From assembly GCF_034718895.1 (NCBI RefSeq), contig NZ_JAYERP010000001.1, forward strand, positions 3,447,501 to 3,511,500: a DNA stretch of 64,000 nucleotides. Reading direction: 5' to 3'. Made by a program: the position numbers and the translations under genes. Positions 36,480 to 45,697 of this stretch are shown here, in pieces. Below the pieces are notes generated by a model. The model saw only the letters and a list, made by a program, of their open reading frames with translations. It searched no databases and was not told the origin of the DNA. The first letter of the stretch is position 1; every line of letters starts with the position of its first letter. This stretch comes from Paenibacillus phoenicis (lineage in GTDB: Bacteria > Bacillota > Bacilli > Paenibacillales > Paenibacillaceae).

Positions 36480-36515
36480 CAAAAGAAAAGGACTTGGAGC
36501 AATTCTCCAAGTCCT
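36480..36515 (-). terminator. Terminator of rlmN
   Basis: AGGACTTGGAG (36489-36499) pairs perfectly with CTCCAAGTCCT (36505-36515); on the minus strand the stem runs into TTTTCTTTT. Confidence 0.8.
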
Positions 36516-36542
36516 GCCATTATCCCGCTCGCTCAGCTTAGT

Positions 36543-37598
36543 TCAGCTCGGCTGCTTCAGCTGCTTGCTGCGCAGCTGTCCGCAGGCCGCATCGATGTCG
36601 GCCCCGTGCTCGAGCCGGACGCTGACGCTGAGGCCGCGTTTTTTGAGCGCATCGTAGAAGGCCAACACGGATTTCTGTTCACTCCGCTGATACTGGCTGT
36701 GCTCATCCACCGGATTATACGGAATCAGGTTGACGTTCACAAACCGGTCTCCCAGCAGATCCGCCAATTCCTGCGCATGTTCCGTCCCGTCATTCACGCC
36801 CTTGAGCAAAATATACTCAATCGTAAGCCGCCGGTTCGTCCGCTCCAGGTAATAGTCGATCGCCGCCATCAGCTTCTCAATCGGAATCGCCTTATTGATC
36901 TTCATGATCCGCGTGCGCAGCTCATTGTTTGGGGCATGCAACGACACAGCCAAATTCACTTGCAGATCGGAATCGGCAAACTCGATGATTTTGTCCGCCA
37001 GCCCGCTGGTCGACACGGTAATATGGCGCGGACCAATCGCAAGTCCTTTGGGGTCTTGGATGACCCGCAGGAAATCAGCCATATTGTCGTAATTATCAAA
37101 AGGTTCCCCGATCCCCATCACCACGATGTGGGAGACGCGTTCACCTTTGCCCTGCCGGTCCAAATGCATCTGCACCTTCATGACCTGCTCTACGATTTCT
37201 CCGCTCGTCAGATCCCGGCTCTTCTTCAACAGCCCGCTGGCGCAGAAGCTGCAGCCGATATTACATCCAACCTGGGTTGTCACGCAAACCGACAGACCAA
37301 ATTTATGGCGCATGAGCACCGTCTCGATCAGGTTGCCGTCCTGCAAGCGGAATAGGAACTTGATCGTCCCATCGATCGACTCTTGGCGGACATGCTCCTC
37401 CAAGGTTTCGATAACAAACTGTTCCTTCAGCAGGGCGAGGCATTCGGGATGAACGCCTTCCATTGCATCGAACGCAGTAACCCGTTTGCGGTATAGACCC
37501 TCCCATACCATCTCGGCCCGGCCTCGTTTATGTCCACGGTCCAGCAGCCAAGCGGCCAGCTGATCCTTCGTCATACCATAAATCGATTGTTTATTCAT
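36543..37598 (-). CDS. rlmN: 23S rRNA (adenine-2503-C2) methyltransferase RlmN-type radical SAM enzyme
   Basis: A ~351-residue radical-SAM methyltransferase. The iron-sulfur motif is CNIGCSFC (Cys112, 116, 119) within [58 protein letters not shown] and the C-terminal catalytic Cys in [12 protein letters not shown] are all present. Overall it is closer to RlmN than to the Cfr resistance enzyme (for example [20 protein letters not shown]). Start 37598 follows AGAGGA; the frame reaches 37625. It stands alone rather than in the usual rsmB/prkC neighbourhood, so it may be a second copy. Confidence 0.88.
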   Translation of the reverse strand: MNKQSIYGMTKDQLAAWLLDRGHKRGRAEMVWEGLYRKRVTAFDAMEGVHPECLALLKEQFVIETLEEHVRQESIDGTIKFLFRLQDGNLIETVLMRHKFGLSVCVTTQVGCNIGCSFCASGLLKKSRDLTSGEIVEQVMKVQMHLDRQGKGERVSHIVVMGIGEPFDNYDNMADFLRVIQDPKGLAIGPRHITVSTSGLADKIIEFADSDLQVNLAVSLHAPNNELRTRIMKINKAIPIEKLMAAIDYYLERTNRRLTIEYILLKGVNDGTEHAQELADLLGDRFVNVNLIPYNPVDEHSQYQRSEQKSVLAFYDALKKRGLSVSVRLEHGADIDAACGQLRSKQLKQPS

Positions 37599-37965
37599 CC
37601 ATATCCTCTTTCTAAACGAACTCAAGTCATTTTTTAATTATACCTAATCCGCCATCCCGAATGCCACAGGTAAAAAAACGAATCCCATCGCCTCACCTCA
37701 ACGCCCATTTACACAGATACCTATCCCCCTTAAACGAACGTTAACATTAACACTCTAAAGTGAAGGTATATTCACTTGGGTTACTCGGATGTCCTAGGGG
37801 GGTTATAATCCCAAGCGGTCCGGCCCGCATACTGGACTAAGGTCGGAATGAAATCACGCCGAACGTCCGGTTTGATTCTTCCAACCTTCCTATATACTGG
37901 AACTCGGAATAAATCAACGGAATGAACCGTGCATTTTCGATTTCGGTGGAAAGGCGGCAGCTATC
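37599..37965. other. Divergent gap with a 20-base palindrome
   Basis: The gap between divergent rlmN and the glycosyltransferase locus holds no gene. At 37758-37777 AAGTGAA-GGTATA-TTCACTT is a perfect palindrome apart from its centre; it overlaps a TATATT -10-like box (37767-37772) with TTAACA 20 bases upstream (37741-37746). This could be an operator/promoter for the glycolipid operon, for instance of a MerR-type activator, which likes such long spacers. Confidence 0.45.
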
Positions 37966-39139
37966 ATGAAGCAAAACATGCATATCGTCATCCTGACCGC
38001 CGGATACGGCAACGGCCATATCCAGGTAGCGCGGACGCTGGAGCAATCCCTGACCCGTTCGGGCGTCCGTTCGGTCAGCGTGATCGACCTGTACCGTGAA
38101 GCCCATCCGGGACTCAATTCTATTTCCCGGCATCTCTACTTATACAGCCCGTGGTTCTCAACCTACGGCTTAGATTATTACGGTTGGAGCTATTACGCAA
38201 CGAAGGATCTCCAGCAGACGAGCGCTATAGCGAAATGGGGAAACCAGCTGGGCATGAAAAAACTCATCGCCCTGCTCCAAAAGCAGCGGCCAGACGCGAT
38301 CATCAACACCTTCCCCTTCGGCGGCATTACGGAACACTTGCGAAAACACGGCATTCGGGGGCCGGTCTTTACAGTTGTGACCGACTTCAGCCTGCACAAC
38401 CGCTGGTTGTTCACGCAGCCGGACCGTTATTATGTGGCGACCGCCGATTTGAAGCGGGAGATGATGGAGCGCGGCGTGCCGGCAGAGGCGATTGTGGTCA
38501 GCGGCATCCCCGTGCGGGAGCATTTTTATGAGCCGGGGCGATCCTCAAATCCGCTGACGCAGACCCAGGCAAGGCGATCCTTGGAGAGATCCCGCTCCAT
38601 TCTGGTCATGATGGGGGCGCATATTCCTTTGCCCGACGCCCAGCGGATCACCGCCAAGCTGTTGGCACTGCCGGACGTGCGAGTGGACCTCGTCTGCGGA
38701 GGCAACGAGAAGCTGCGGAGGCAACGAGAAGCTGCGGCGTCGCCTGGAACGGCGTTTTGCCGGTCACGAACGGCTCCGCCTATTCGGTTACGTCGAAGCA
38801 ATCCATGACCGTATACGGGAAGCCGCTTGCATCGTGACGAAGGCTGGCGGTATCACATTGTCGGAAGCGATCCAGATCCGCACGCCGATCGTGGTCTACA
38901 AGCCGTTCTCCGGCCAGGAGCGGGAAAACGCGAGGTATCTGGAGCGCAAAGGCGCAGCCGTAGTGGCCTCCTCGCCGCGAACCTTGGCGGAGCAGGTGCA
39001 AGAGCTGCTTGATTCCGAGGTCCGCCGGGCCCGGATGCTCCAGCAATACGACGAACTGGCCGCGGGTTGCGCCACCGAGACGATCGTCCGGGACGTACTG
39101 CGCCTGGCGGGCCGACTGCCGGCGTTGGCGGACGGCTAA
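37966..39139 (+). pseudogene. Frameshifted UgtP/MGDG-synthase-like glycosyltransferase
   Basis: The first part (37966-~38730) encodes MHIVILTAGYGNGHIQVART, the MGDG-synthase N-domain, with TFPFGGITEHLRKHG and VFTVVTDFSLHNRWL. The frame is then lost. The second part continues in another frame: RLRLFGYVEAIHDRIREAAC then IVTKAGGITLSEAIQIRTPI, the UDP-sugar-binding C-domain, ending at 39139. The cause is visible: the 19 bases ctgcggaggcaacgagaag occur twice in tandem at 38694-38731. Removing one copy restores the frame (CGGNEKLRRRLERRFAGHER). The family adds glucose to diacylglycerol for glycolipid and lipoteichoic-acid anchors. The duplication might be reversible. Confidence 0.9.
38694..38737 (+). 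repeat. Perfect 19-base tandem duplication inside the glycosyltransferase
   Basis: Two copies of ctgcggaggcaacgagaag (38694-38712, 38713-38731) followed by the first six bases again (ctgcgg). The original single-copy sequence is flanked by ctgcgg on both sides, so a six-base microhomology can explain both gain and loss. Nineteen is not a multiple of three, so the copy number switches the frame. Confidence 0.95.
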
Positions 39140-39202
39140 TGATTCAGCGAGCCGCACCGTTGACGATGAAGGCACGAATAAGAAGCAAGGGGTCTTACAC
39201 AT

Positions 39203-40411
39203 ATGAAAAGTACTCGCCGATGGATATCCAGTCATCATCTTACTCCAGCATTTCTGCACTGCGCGGCCATTTTGTTTTTCACAGAAATCGCCCGCAGCGC
39301 CTTTCTTATCTCATTCCTGCCCGCCTATGCCAAAGAACGCCAGATTACGCTGGCGGCGGTTGGTTTAGCGATCTCGGTCCATTATTTGGCCGACACGCTG
39401 ATTAAGGTCCTCACAGGATACGTGCTGGATCGGTTCCCCGCCCGGGTGATCTTGAATATCTTCCTGCTGCTCGGACTGCTCGGCCTGTTCGTCTCTTACG
39501 GAGTTCATGCTCCTTGGGCGATTGTCCTTGGGGCGGGCCTGATCGGGATTGGGGTCTCGCCCGTCTGGCTGCTCTGCCTCTCCGAGATCCGGGAGGACCG
39601 CCGCGGCTCACAGATGGGATCGATTTATACGATTTGGCTCGTCTCGCTGGGCCTAGGCCCAGTTGGCGTCAATTTTCTGATCGACCGCAGCTATGTGTTA
39701 TCGTTCTGGCTATTGGCCGGATGCTGGGCCGCGGGGTGGCTGCTGGCCGCCCTGAAACGGATGGATTTCTCATCCCGACGCTTGCTGGAGTCTACGGTCC
39801 CATTTAAACAGCAAATACGTGAAATCGGGAGCAAGCTTGCGCAAATGAAGCCGCTTGTGCCCGGCATGATTGTGCAAACGCTTGCCGCCGGTCTGCTGGT
39901 GCCCGTCCTGCCGAGCTTTGCCTCCGAGTATTTGGCGCTGGATTATTCGGATTATTCCATCGTGTTGATGGCTGGGGGCTGCATGACCGTCCTGCTGCTC
40001 GTTCCGATGGGCCGGCTTGCCGACAAATGGGGTTACAAATGGCTGTTGATCGCCGGTTTTGGCGCCTTAGCCGCCTGCCTTGGATTGCTGATCTACTCCC
40101 GGCAGATCTTCAGCACGATGCTGCTCGCCGTCTGTCTTGGTGCGGCGTATGCCGCTGTACTCCCGGCATGGAACGCCATCCTGTCCCACTACGTTCCTGC
40201 CGAACAAAAAGCGACCGGCTGGGGCGTCCTCTCCGGCATCGAAGGGATTGGTGTCATCCTCGGCCCCATTCTGGGCGGCTGGATGGCAGAAAGCTTCGAC
40301 GTCACGGTGACGGTTGGGATCAGCTCACTGTTGTTGTTCGGCATCATGCTGTTTTACTGGATTCGTCCCGTGCGGCAGCATCAACGGGGACAATACCGGC
40401 AGCGTAGTTGA
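39203..40411 (+). CDS. MFS transporter, LtaA-like position
   Basis: A 402-residue major-facilitator protein with about 12 membrane segments, including ISVHYLADTLIKVLTGYVLD and GRLADKWGYKWLLIAGFG, the two conserved MFS loops (GxLaDrxGrkxxl). It follows the UgtP-like glycosyltransferase by 63 bases. In Staphylococcus aureus the same pair, ypfP(ugtP)-ltaA, makes and flips the glycolipid anchor of lipoteichoic acid, so a glycolipid flippase role is plausible but unproven. An AAGGGG sequence lies upstream of the ATG. No disruption is seen in this gene. Confidence 0.8.
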   Translation: MKSTRRWISSHHLTPAFLHCAAILFFTEIARSAFLISFLPAYAKERQITLAAVGLAISVHYLADTLIKVLTGYVLDRFPARVILNIFLLLGLLGLFVSYGVHAPWAIVLGAGLIGIGVSPVWLLCLSEIREDRRGSQMGSIYTIWLVSLGLGPVGVNFLIDRSYVLSFWLLAGCWAAGWLLAALKRMDFSSRRLLESTVPFKQQIREIGSKLAQMKPLVPGMIVQTLAAGLLVPVLPSFASEYLALDYSDYSIVLMAGGCMTVLLLVPMGRLADKWGYKWLLIAGFGALAACLGLLIYSRQIFSTMLLAVCLGAAYAAVLPAWNAILSHYVPAEQKATGWGVLSGIEGIGVILGPILGGWMAESFDVTVTVGISSLLLFGIMLFYWIRPVRQHQRGQYRQRS

Positions 40412-40494
40412 GTTGGAGGTTTGGTTTAAATGGTTAGAGTAAGTGGTTTGGGGCGTGTAGAACGTGTTCTTTTTCAGGGATTGGAGGGGTTGGT

Positions 40495-41031
40495 ATGAAA
40501 CATCGCTATTATCTTCGGCTGCGCGAGTACGATAACCGGCTGTTTCGGTGGTGCAATCATTCGCTGAGTCACCCGTGGCTGGATCGGATTCTGAAAGGAC
40601 TTACTCATCTGGGGAGTGCTGCGTTTACGATCGCTTTAACCCTTTCTGTGGTCCTCTTCACCACGGGTTCATGGCAACGGGCAGGATGGCACAGCCTGAT
40701 CGCTCTAACCGTTAGCCATCTGCTTGCGGTAGTGATTAAGAAGCGATTCCAGCGTACGCGCCCATACGAAGCGTTGCAGAATGCAAGGATCTCCATCCAC
40801 CCGCTCAAGGACTACTCGTTCCCATCCGGGCACACAACGGCCGCTTTTTCGACGTTTATCCCGCTCCTATACGCGGCTCCGGGTCTGGCGCAACTGCTTC
40901 TGCCGCTTGCTTTTATCGTTGGCCTGTCGCGAATTTACCTTGGCGTCCATTACCCCTCCGATGTGCTGGCGGGCGGCTTACTTGGAGCCATGACTGCCCT
41001 CCTCGTTGTTTTAAGCGCCGGGCTGGTCTAG
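40495..41031 (+). CDS. PAP2-family membrane phosphatase
   Basis: A 178-residue integral membrane phosphatase (phosphatidic acid/undecaprenyl-pyrophosphate type). The three catalytic motifs are complete: KKRFQRTRPY, YSFPSGHTTAAF and SRIYLGVHYPSDVLAG, the last two holding the two active-site His. Four to five membrane segments are predicted. The start has TTGGAGGGG upstream. It follows the MFS gene by 83 bases and precedes a YkoP-like gene, suggesting work on lipid-linked or envelope intermediates. Confidence 0.9.
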   Translation: MKHRYYLRLREYDNRLFRWCNHSLSHPWLDRILKGLTHLGSAAFTIALTLSVVLFTTGSWQRAGWHSLIALTVSHLLAVVIKKRFQRTRPYEALQNARISIHPLKDYSFPSGHTTAAFSTFIPLLYAAPGLAQLLLPLAFIVGLSRIYLGVHYPSDVLAGGLLGAMTALLVVLSAGLV

Positions 41032-41082
41032 ATGCAGACATCTAAGCACTTCACGATTTAAAAAAGAAAGTGAGGACATTCC

Positions 41083-41682
41083 ATGCAAGTGAAAACGATC
41101 ATGAAGCAATCCGTCCAAACGGTTTGGATGGGCTGGGAGCGGGTATTTGAGCTGTTTAGCCGACTGCGCTCCAAGTACGCCGGAGAGTTCGGCATCTGCA
41201 AAATGTTTGTCACCCAATACCGCGGCAAAAGCATGCAATGCGAGGACGGGACGTGGATTCAGGATGGGGATTGGATTGGGGAGCTGCATTTGGATAACCG
41301 CCAAATCCTCGCCATGCTGCAATCCAATGAGGCGAACCGGGTCGCCTTGAAGGTCGCCCGGCTTGCAAAAAACGCGATGTCGCAAATCTGCGCCGAAATG
41401 CAAAGAAACCCGCAGCTTAGTCAGGTGAAGGCGCTGCAAGGGATTACGTTGCTGCATCGGGGCATCACGCATGGGTTGGGCTTCGAAACGCACCACGTTG
41501 AACAGGGGGCCTTCCGGACATTGACGACCACCTATCTGCGGTTGCTGCTCACCGTCTTTCATCCGAGCCATCGCAAACGGATCACCGGCCATGCGGACAA
41601 GCTGATTCCGGTGAAGCTGGTGATGAGCCGCGCGTCACTGTTCCGGAAATTTGGGCAATTGGGGATGGAGAAGGTGATGTAA
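41083..41682 (+). CDS. YkoP-like protein of unknown function
   Basis: A 199-residue soluble protein (VWMGWERVFELFSRLRSKYA; LHLDNRQILAMLQSNEANRV; QGITLLHRGITHGLGFETHH). I recognise the general pattern of the B. subtilis YkoP family, which also sits near a UgtP-like glycosyltransferase (ykoN). No catalytic motif is evident. It is the last gene of the run glycosyltransferase-MFS-PAP2-YkoP-like. Function is unknown; envelope lipid or polymer metabolism is suggested by neighbours only. Confidence 0.6.
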   Translation: MQVKTIMKQSVQTVWMGWERVFELFSRLRSKYAGEFGICKMFVTQYRGKSMQCEDGTWIQDGDWIGELHLDNRQILAMLQSNEANRVALKVARLAKNAMSQICAEMQRNPQLSQVKALQGITLLHRGITHGLGFETHHVEQGAFRTLTTTYLRLLLTVFHPSHRKRITGHADKLIPVKLVMSRASLFRKFGQLGMEKVM

Positions 41683-41743
41683 GGCACGGCAGAGAGGTAC
41701 GGTTTTTCAGGCTAATCGATGGATCCGGCAAGTCCTTGCTCCG

Positions 41744-41911
41744 TTAAATAATCCATCTCCAATTCGGATTCGCCTTCGCTAGGGCCAAGGCCAATGTTCC
41801 CCAACCCGCTCCCACCTCAACGATGGGGTTGATGAGGGCCTGCAGAGCCACTCCCGCAAGGGCAGCGGCCCGTTCCAGCTGCTTCATTTCCGTAATGACC
41901 GCCTGCCTCAC
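41744..41911 (-). pseudogene. Possible remnant of a SAM-dependent methyltransferase
   Basis: A 55-codon frame begins with GTG overlapping the stop of the upstream phosphatase gene (GTGA) and encodes MKQLERAAALAGVALQALIN then PIVEVGAGWGTLALALAKAN. The latter resembles methyltransferase motif I (EVGxGxG). It stops soon after, at TAA 41744, so only the SAM-binding edge would remain. The frame is short, and another frame of the same stretch is also open for ~34 codons, so this is tentative. Confidence 0.35.
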
Positions 41912-43587
41912 GGGAGCGGAAGTGGGCGTGGGCGAAATGCCGTTTCGCCAGCTCCGGTAGACGATCCCTTAATCACTCTCCAGTTCCCATCACATGACGC
42001 ATAAATCGTACCGTGCCGCTGAATGTACTCCGCCACCAGCTCCGCCATGTCGGTCTGGATCTCGCGAATCACCGGCTTGCCTCGGTACATCTCGTAATCG
42101 CCGCCCCCACTGGCGCGGTAATTGTTCATCACGACGTCAACCACGGTGTCGTCTTGCAGCGGCGCTCCGTTCCGGGTCAGCTTCACGACCCGTTGCCCTA
42201 CAGGCCGGGTGATGTCAAGCTCGTATTCAATGCCCTCCCACATGTCGTAATTGTAATGCTGCGCCTTCGGCCGAGAGTATGCCGGATTCACCGCGATTTC
42301 GCCATCCTCACCCATAACAAAATAGTTCGCCGTCTGCTCCAGCGCCTCCCGGATATCCTTCCCGGTCAAACGCAGGACGGTTAACGTGTTCGGGTACATG
42401 AAGTTCGTCAGCACGTCCCGCAACGTGATGCTGCCGGCAAACCCTTTGGATGCCTCGCTCAGCAACGCTGCATTGGAGACGTCTACTCCAGCTGCCTCCA
42501 TCTGAACCCGGTTAACAAACTCCATAAACGGATGATCCGCCAAGCGGCAGGCGAGCGGGCTTTCGATCGTCATATCCCCCTCCACCCGGCCGATCGGCTG
42601 GTCGAGCCAAGCCTGCGTAGCCGATTCCAGCGGCCGCACCAGCTCCAGCACCTCTGCATCCGCCTCCACGGCGGCATCCGGAACGAGCAGCTCCGCCGTT
42701 TTCTCGCGGACGATCCAGCGTCCGTCAGCCCCGCGCTTGAAGCGGACGGTGATTTGCCCCAACGCTTGTCCGCCTGTCCCCGGCTGGAGCACCGTGACCC
42801 CGCCGACTTCGCCCGCGATCATCCGATGCTGATGGCCCGTGATCAACACGTCGATGCCTGGCACTTCGAGGCACATCGCGTAGCCCTGATTTTCGCCGGT
42901 TAACCGTTCCGTTGGCGCTCCCGTCGCCAAATCCCGCTCGAACCCGCCGTGATAGCTGACCACCAGCAAATCCGGTTGCTCCGCTTCCCGGATGCGGGGA
43001 ACCCAGGCTTTCACCGTCTCGAGTGCATCCTGAAACGTCCAACCCGGGATGTGCCGGGGGTGCTCCCAATGCGGGATATAGTGGGTTGTGACACCCAAGA
43101 TGGCGATTCGCACGCCCTCCTGGGTGGTCTTTATCACGTAGGGCTTACCAAACGCCGGTTCTCCCGACCCCTCATCCAATATCCCCGCCGACAACCACGG
43201 AAATCGGGCATCCTTTATCGCCTTCCCTAGCAACTCTTGCCCGTAATTGAACTCGTGGTTCCCTGGTACCGCGGCGTCATACCCCAACAGGTTCATCACC
43301 GTGATGGACGGATGAACGTCGTGGGGGTGATTTTTGACGTGAAACGTGCACAGCGGCGTCCCCTGAATGGCATCCCCGTTATCGATCAGCAGCAAGCCGG
43401 GCGTATGGGCGCGCTCGCGCCGAATGAGCGTAGCCAGCTTGGCCAGACCCAGCGGCCGTTCCTCCGTCGTACGGTAATCTGTTGGATAAATAAAGCCGTG
43501 GATGTCGCTGGTGACCAGGATTTTACAGAGAACTTCCTCCTGCCTCGATGAGATCGCACCAGCACCACGTTCCGTATGTTGTTCCAT
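41908..43587 (-). CDS. Cytoplasmic metallophosphatase/5'-nucleotidase family protein
   Basis: A ~559-residue enzyme with an N-terminal metallophosphatase domain (TSDIHGFIYP, LLIDNGDAIQGTP, VPGNHEFNYG, VVSYHGGFERD, ITGHQHRMIAG) and a C-terminal 5'-nucleotidase domain (SNAALLSEASKGFAG, YMYPNTLTVLRLTGKDIREA-like and NNYRASGGGDYEMY). No signal peptide is present, unlike secreted UshA. Start 43587 follows GAGGTG; the frame reaches 43608. It is divergent from the phosphonate-type importer, so both may serve phosphorus supply. Confidence 0.88.
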   Translation of the reverse strand: MEQHTERGAGAISSRQEEVLCKILVTSDIHGFIYPTDYRTTEERPLGLAKLATLIRRERAHTPGLLLIDNGDAIQGTPLCTFHVKNHPHDVHPSITVMNLLGYDAAVPGNHEFNYGQELLGKAIKDARFPWLSAGILDEGSGEPAFGKPYVIKTTQEGVRIAILGVTTHYIPHWEHPRHIPGWTFQDALETVKAWVPRIREAEQPDLLVVSYHGGFERDLATGAPTERLTGENQGYAMCLEVPGIDVLITGHQHRMIAGEVGGVTVLQPGTGGQALGQITVRFKRGADGRWIVREKTAELLVPDAAVEADAEVLELVRPLESATQAWLDQPIGRVEGDMTIESPLACRLADHPFMEFVNRVQMEAAGVDVSNAALLSEASKGFAGSITLRDVLTNFMYPNTLTVLRLTGKDIREALEQTANYFVMGEDGEIAVNPAYSRPKAQHYNYDMWEGIEYELDITRPVGQRVVKLTRNGAPLQDDTVVDVVMNNYRASGGGDYEMYRGKPVIREIQTDMAELVAEYIQRHGTIYASCDGNWRVIKGSSTGAGETAFRPRPLPLP

Positions 43588-43768
43588 CACCTTCACCTCG
43601 GATTCCAATTCATTGCACTCCTCATTCTAGCAACGAAGATCGCGAGTTTTGTAAACTCCTGAAAAAATGGAATTTTTACATACTTCCACCATTCCGCTGA
43701 CGGCAGGTTAATAAATCTTTTTTATAGTAGTCACGAACCTAAAAATGAGAATAGTGGAGGTCATACGC

Positions 43769-44785
43769 TTGAAGAAGATGGGTAAGTTTGTTTTGCCTTT
43801 ATTTTTGACAATCTCCGTGATCCTGAGCGCTTGTGCAAACAACGCTCCGGCGAACACTAGCGGAAATGCATCGGCCGAATCCGGTCAATCGAATGCTGCG
43901 TCTTCCAATGCCGGATCCAACGCATCCACGAATGCGGCTGACACGTCCGCAGATACTGGCTACGTTCCTGAAACGCTGACCGTCCAATTTGTGCCTTCGC
44001 AAAACGCTGATACGCTGGAAGCTAAAGCGAAGCCGCTCGAGAAGCTGCTGTCCGACCGTCTGGGCGTTCCGGTTAAAGTCAGCGTGTCGACTGACTACAA
44101 TACGATCATTGAAGCGATGGCTTCCAAGCAAGTGGATGTCGGCTTCCTGCCTCCCACGGCTTACGTGCTGGCCAAAGAAAAAGGTGCCGCCGAGGTCATT
44201 TTGCAAGCACAGCGTTTCGGGGTACAAGATGAGACCGGTGCACCAACGGATGAACTGGTAGATTTCTACAAAGCGATGATTATCGTCAAGAAAGATTCCG
44301 ACATCCAGTCCGTGGCCGACCTGAAAGGCAAAAAAATCGCCTACCAAAACGTAACGTCTTCCGCCGGTTATGTCTGGCCGGCCGCCAAGCTCCAAGAAGC
44401 TGGCTTGGATCCGCTGTCCGACGTGGAGCCGATCACGGTGAAAGGCCATGACCAAGGCGTTATCGCGGTCCTGAACGGCGATGTCGATGCTGCGGCGATC
44501 TTCCAGGATGCCCGGAACACGGTCGTGAAGGATTATCCAACCGTGTTCGAAGACACTCGCGTGCTGACGTACACGGAGCCGATTCCAAACGATACGATCT
44601 CCGTCCGTTCCGACATGAGCGCCGAATGGGCGCAAAAGCTGAAGGATGCCTTTATCGAGATCGGCAAAGATCCGGAAGGGCACCAAATCATCGCGGATAT
44701 CTACAAGCATGAAGGCTATGTCGATTCCAACGACAGCGTGTTCGACATCGTCCGCGAGTATAACGAGAAAGTGAAAACGGAATAG
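43769..44785 (+). CDS. phnD: Phosphonate/phosphite ABC transporter binding lipoprotein
   Basis: A 338-residue PhnD-type binding protein. I place the start at TTG 43769, seven bases after GGAGGT, giving the lipoprotein signal MKKMGKFVLPLFLTISVILS-ACA. An S/N/A-rich tether follows (~25-65), then the domain: LTVQFVPSQNADTLEAKAKP, VDVGFLPPTAYVLA, DLKGKKIAYQNVTSSAGYVW and HDQGVIAVLNGDVDAAAIFQ. It heads an operon with an ATPase and two permeases. No C-P lyase genes are present, so the ligand may be phosphonate, phosphite or a phosphate ester. Confidence 0.88.
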   Translation: MKKMGKFVLPLFLTISVILSACANNAPANTSGNASAESGQSNAASSNAGSNASTNAADTSADTGYVPETLTVQFVPSQNADTLEAKAKPLEKLLSDRLGVPVKVSVSTDYNTIIEAMASKQVDVGFLPPTAYVLAKEKGAAEVILQAQRFGVQDETGAPTDELVDFYKAMIIVKKDSDIQSVADLKGKKIAYQNVTSSAGYVWPAAKLQEAGLDPLSDVEPITVKGHDQGVIAVLNGDVDAAAIFQDARNTVVKDYPTVFEDTRVLTYTEPIPNDTISVRSDMSAEWAQKLKDAFIEIGKDPEGHQIIADIYKHEGYVDSNDSVFDIVREYNEKVKTE

Positions 44786-44819
44786 GCAATTGTACGAAAT
44801 TTGACGAATAGCCCCTGCA

Positions 44820-44853
44820 AGCCAGTCGGAGCACTGTATGCTCCCGGCTGGCT
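44820..44853 (+). promoter_or_regulatory. Intercistronic hairpin between phnD and phnC
   Basis: AGCCAG-T-CGGAGC (44820-44832) pairs with GCTCC-C-GGCTGGCT (44840-44853), followed within a few bases by TTTTT. It probably attenuates or stabilises the mRNA so that binding protein exceeds the membrane subunits. Confidence 0.6.
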
Positions 44854-44896
44854 GTGCGTTTTTCCAGATTATTTTTTGTGAAAAAGGAGCCCAAAC

Positions 44897-45697
44897 GTGA
44901 TAGAACTGCGCAATGTAACAAAAACGTATCCGAACGGCACCAAAGGTCTGGATCAAATCAACCTAAAAATCGAGCCCGGCGAATTCGTAGCCATCGTGGG
45001 CTTGTCCGGTGCCGGCAAATCGACGCTGCTGCGGTCCATCAACCGGCTGCACGACATTTCGGAAGGCGATATCCTCATCGACGGCAAGTCGATCACGCAA
45101 GCCACCGGCAAGCCGCTGCGGATGATTCGCCGCGACATCGGCATGATCTTCCAAAGCTTCAATCTCGTAAAGCGCTCCTCCGTGTTGCGCAACGTGCTGG
45201 CTGGCCGGGTCGGCTACCATTCCACGCTGCGCACCCTGTTTGGCCGTTTTCCGGAGGCGGATGTGGAGTTAGCTTTTCAGGCGCTGGAGCGCGTGAACAT
45301 CGTGGAAAAAGCCTACGTCCGGGCCGACCAGCTCTCCGGCGGACAGCAGCAGCGGGTGGCGATCGCCCGCGTATTGGCGCAGGAGGCCAAAATCATCCTC
45401 GCCGACGAGCCCGTGGCGTCCCTGGATCCCTTGACGACCAAGCAGGTCATGGATGATTTGAAGCGCATTAACGTCGAGCTTGGCATAACGACGGTCGTTA
45501 ACCTGCATTTTATCAACTTGGCGCGCAGCTATGCCACGCGCATTATCGGGCTCCGCGCGGGCCAGGTTGTCTTCGACGGACCTGTGTCGGAGGCGACGGA
45601 CGAGCGGTTCGCGGAAATTTACGGCCGCGCGATCGACCGGGAAGAGCTGTTGGCCAGCCGACTCCCGGGGCCGCAAGTGCTGGAGGCGCAGGCTTGA
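44897..45697 (+). CDS. phnC: Phosphonate ABC transporter ATPase
   Basis: A 266-residue ABC ATPase. Walker A is [20 protein letters not shown], the Q-loop [20 protein letters not shown], the signature [18 protein letters not shown] and Walker [14 protein letters not shown]. The segment [11 protein letters not shown] is typical of PhnC. It starts with GTG seven bases after AAGGAGC. Its stop overlaps the next gene's ATG (TGATG), so the operon is tightly coupled. Confidence 0.93.
   Translation: MIELRNVTKTYPNGTKGLDQINLKIEPGEFVAIVGLSGAGKSTLLRSINRLHDISEGDILIDGKSITQATGKPLRMIRRDIGMIFQSFNLVKRSSVLRNVLAGRVGYHSTLRTLFGRFPEADVELAFQALERVNIVEKAYVRADQLSGGQQQRVAIARVLAQEAKIILADEPVASLDPLTTKQVMDDLKRINVELGITTVVNLHFINLARSYATRIIGLRAGQVVFDGPVSEATDERFAEIYGRAIDREELLASRLPGPQVLEAQA

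Noticed and set aside
36543..37598. Cfr-type antibiotic-resistance methyltransferase
   Set aside because: The sequence follows RlmN, not Cfr, around the iron-sulfur motif and the C-terminus; resistance is not supported.
43609..43768. Pho box upstream of phnD
   Set aside because: Only isolated TTTACA-like words in opposite orientations were seen, not the direct repeats at 11-base spacing required for PhoP.
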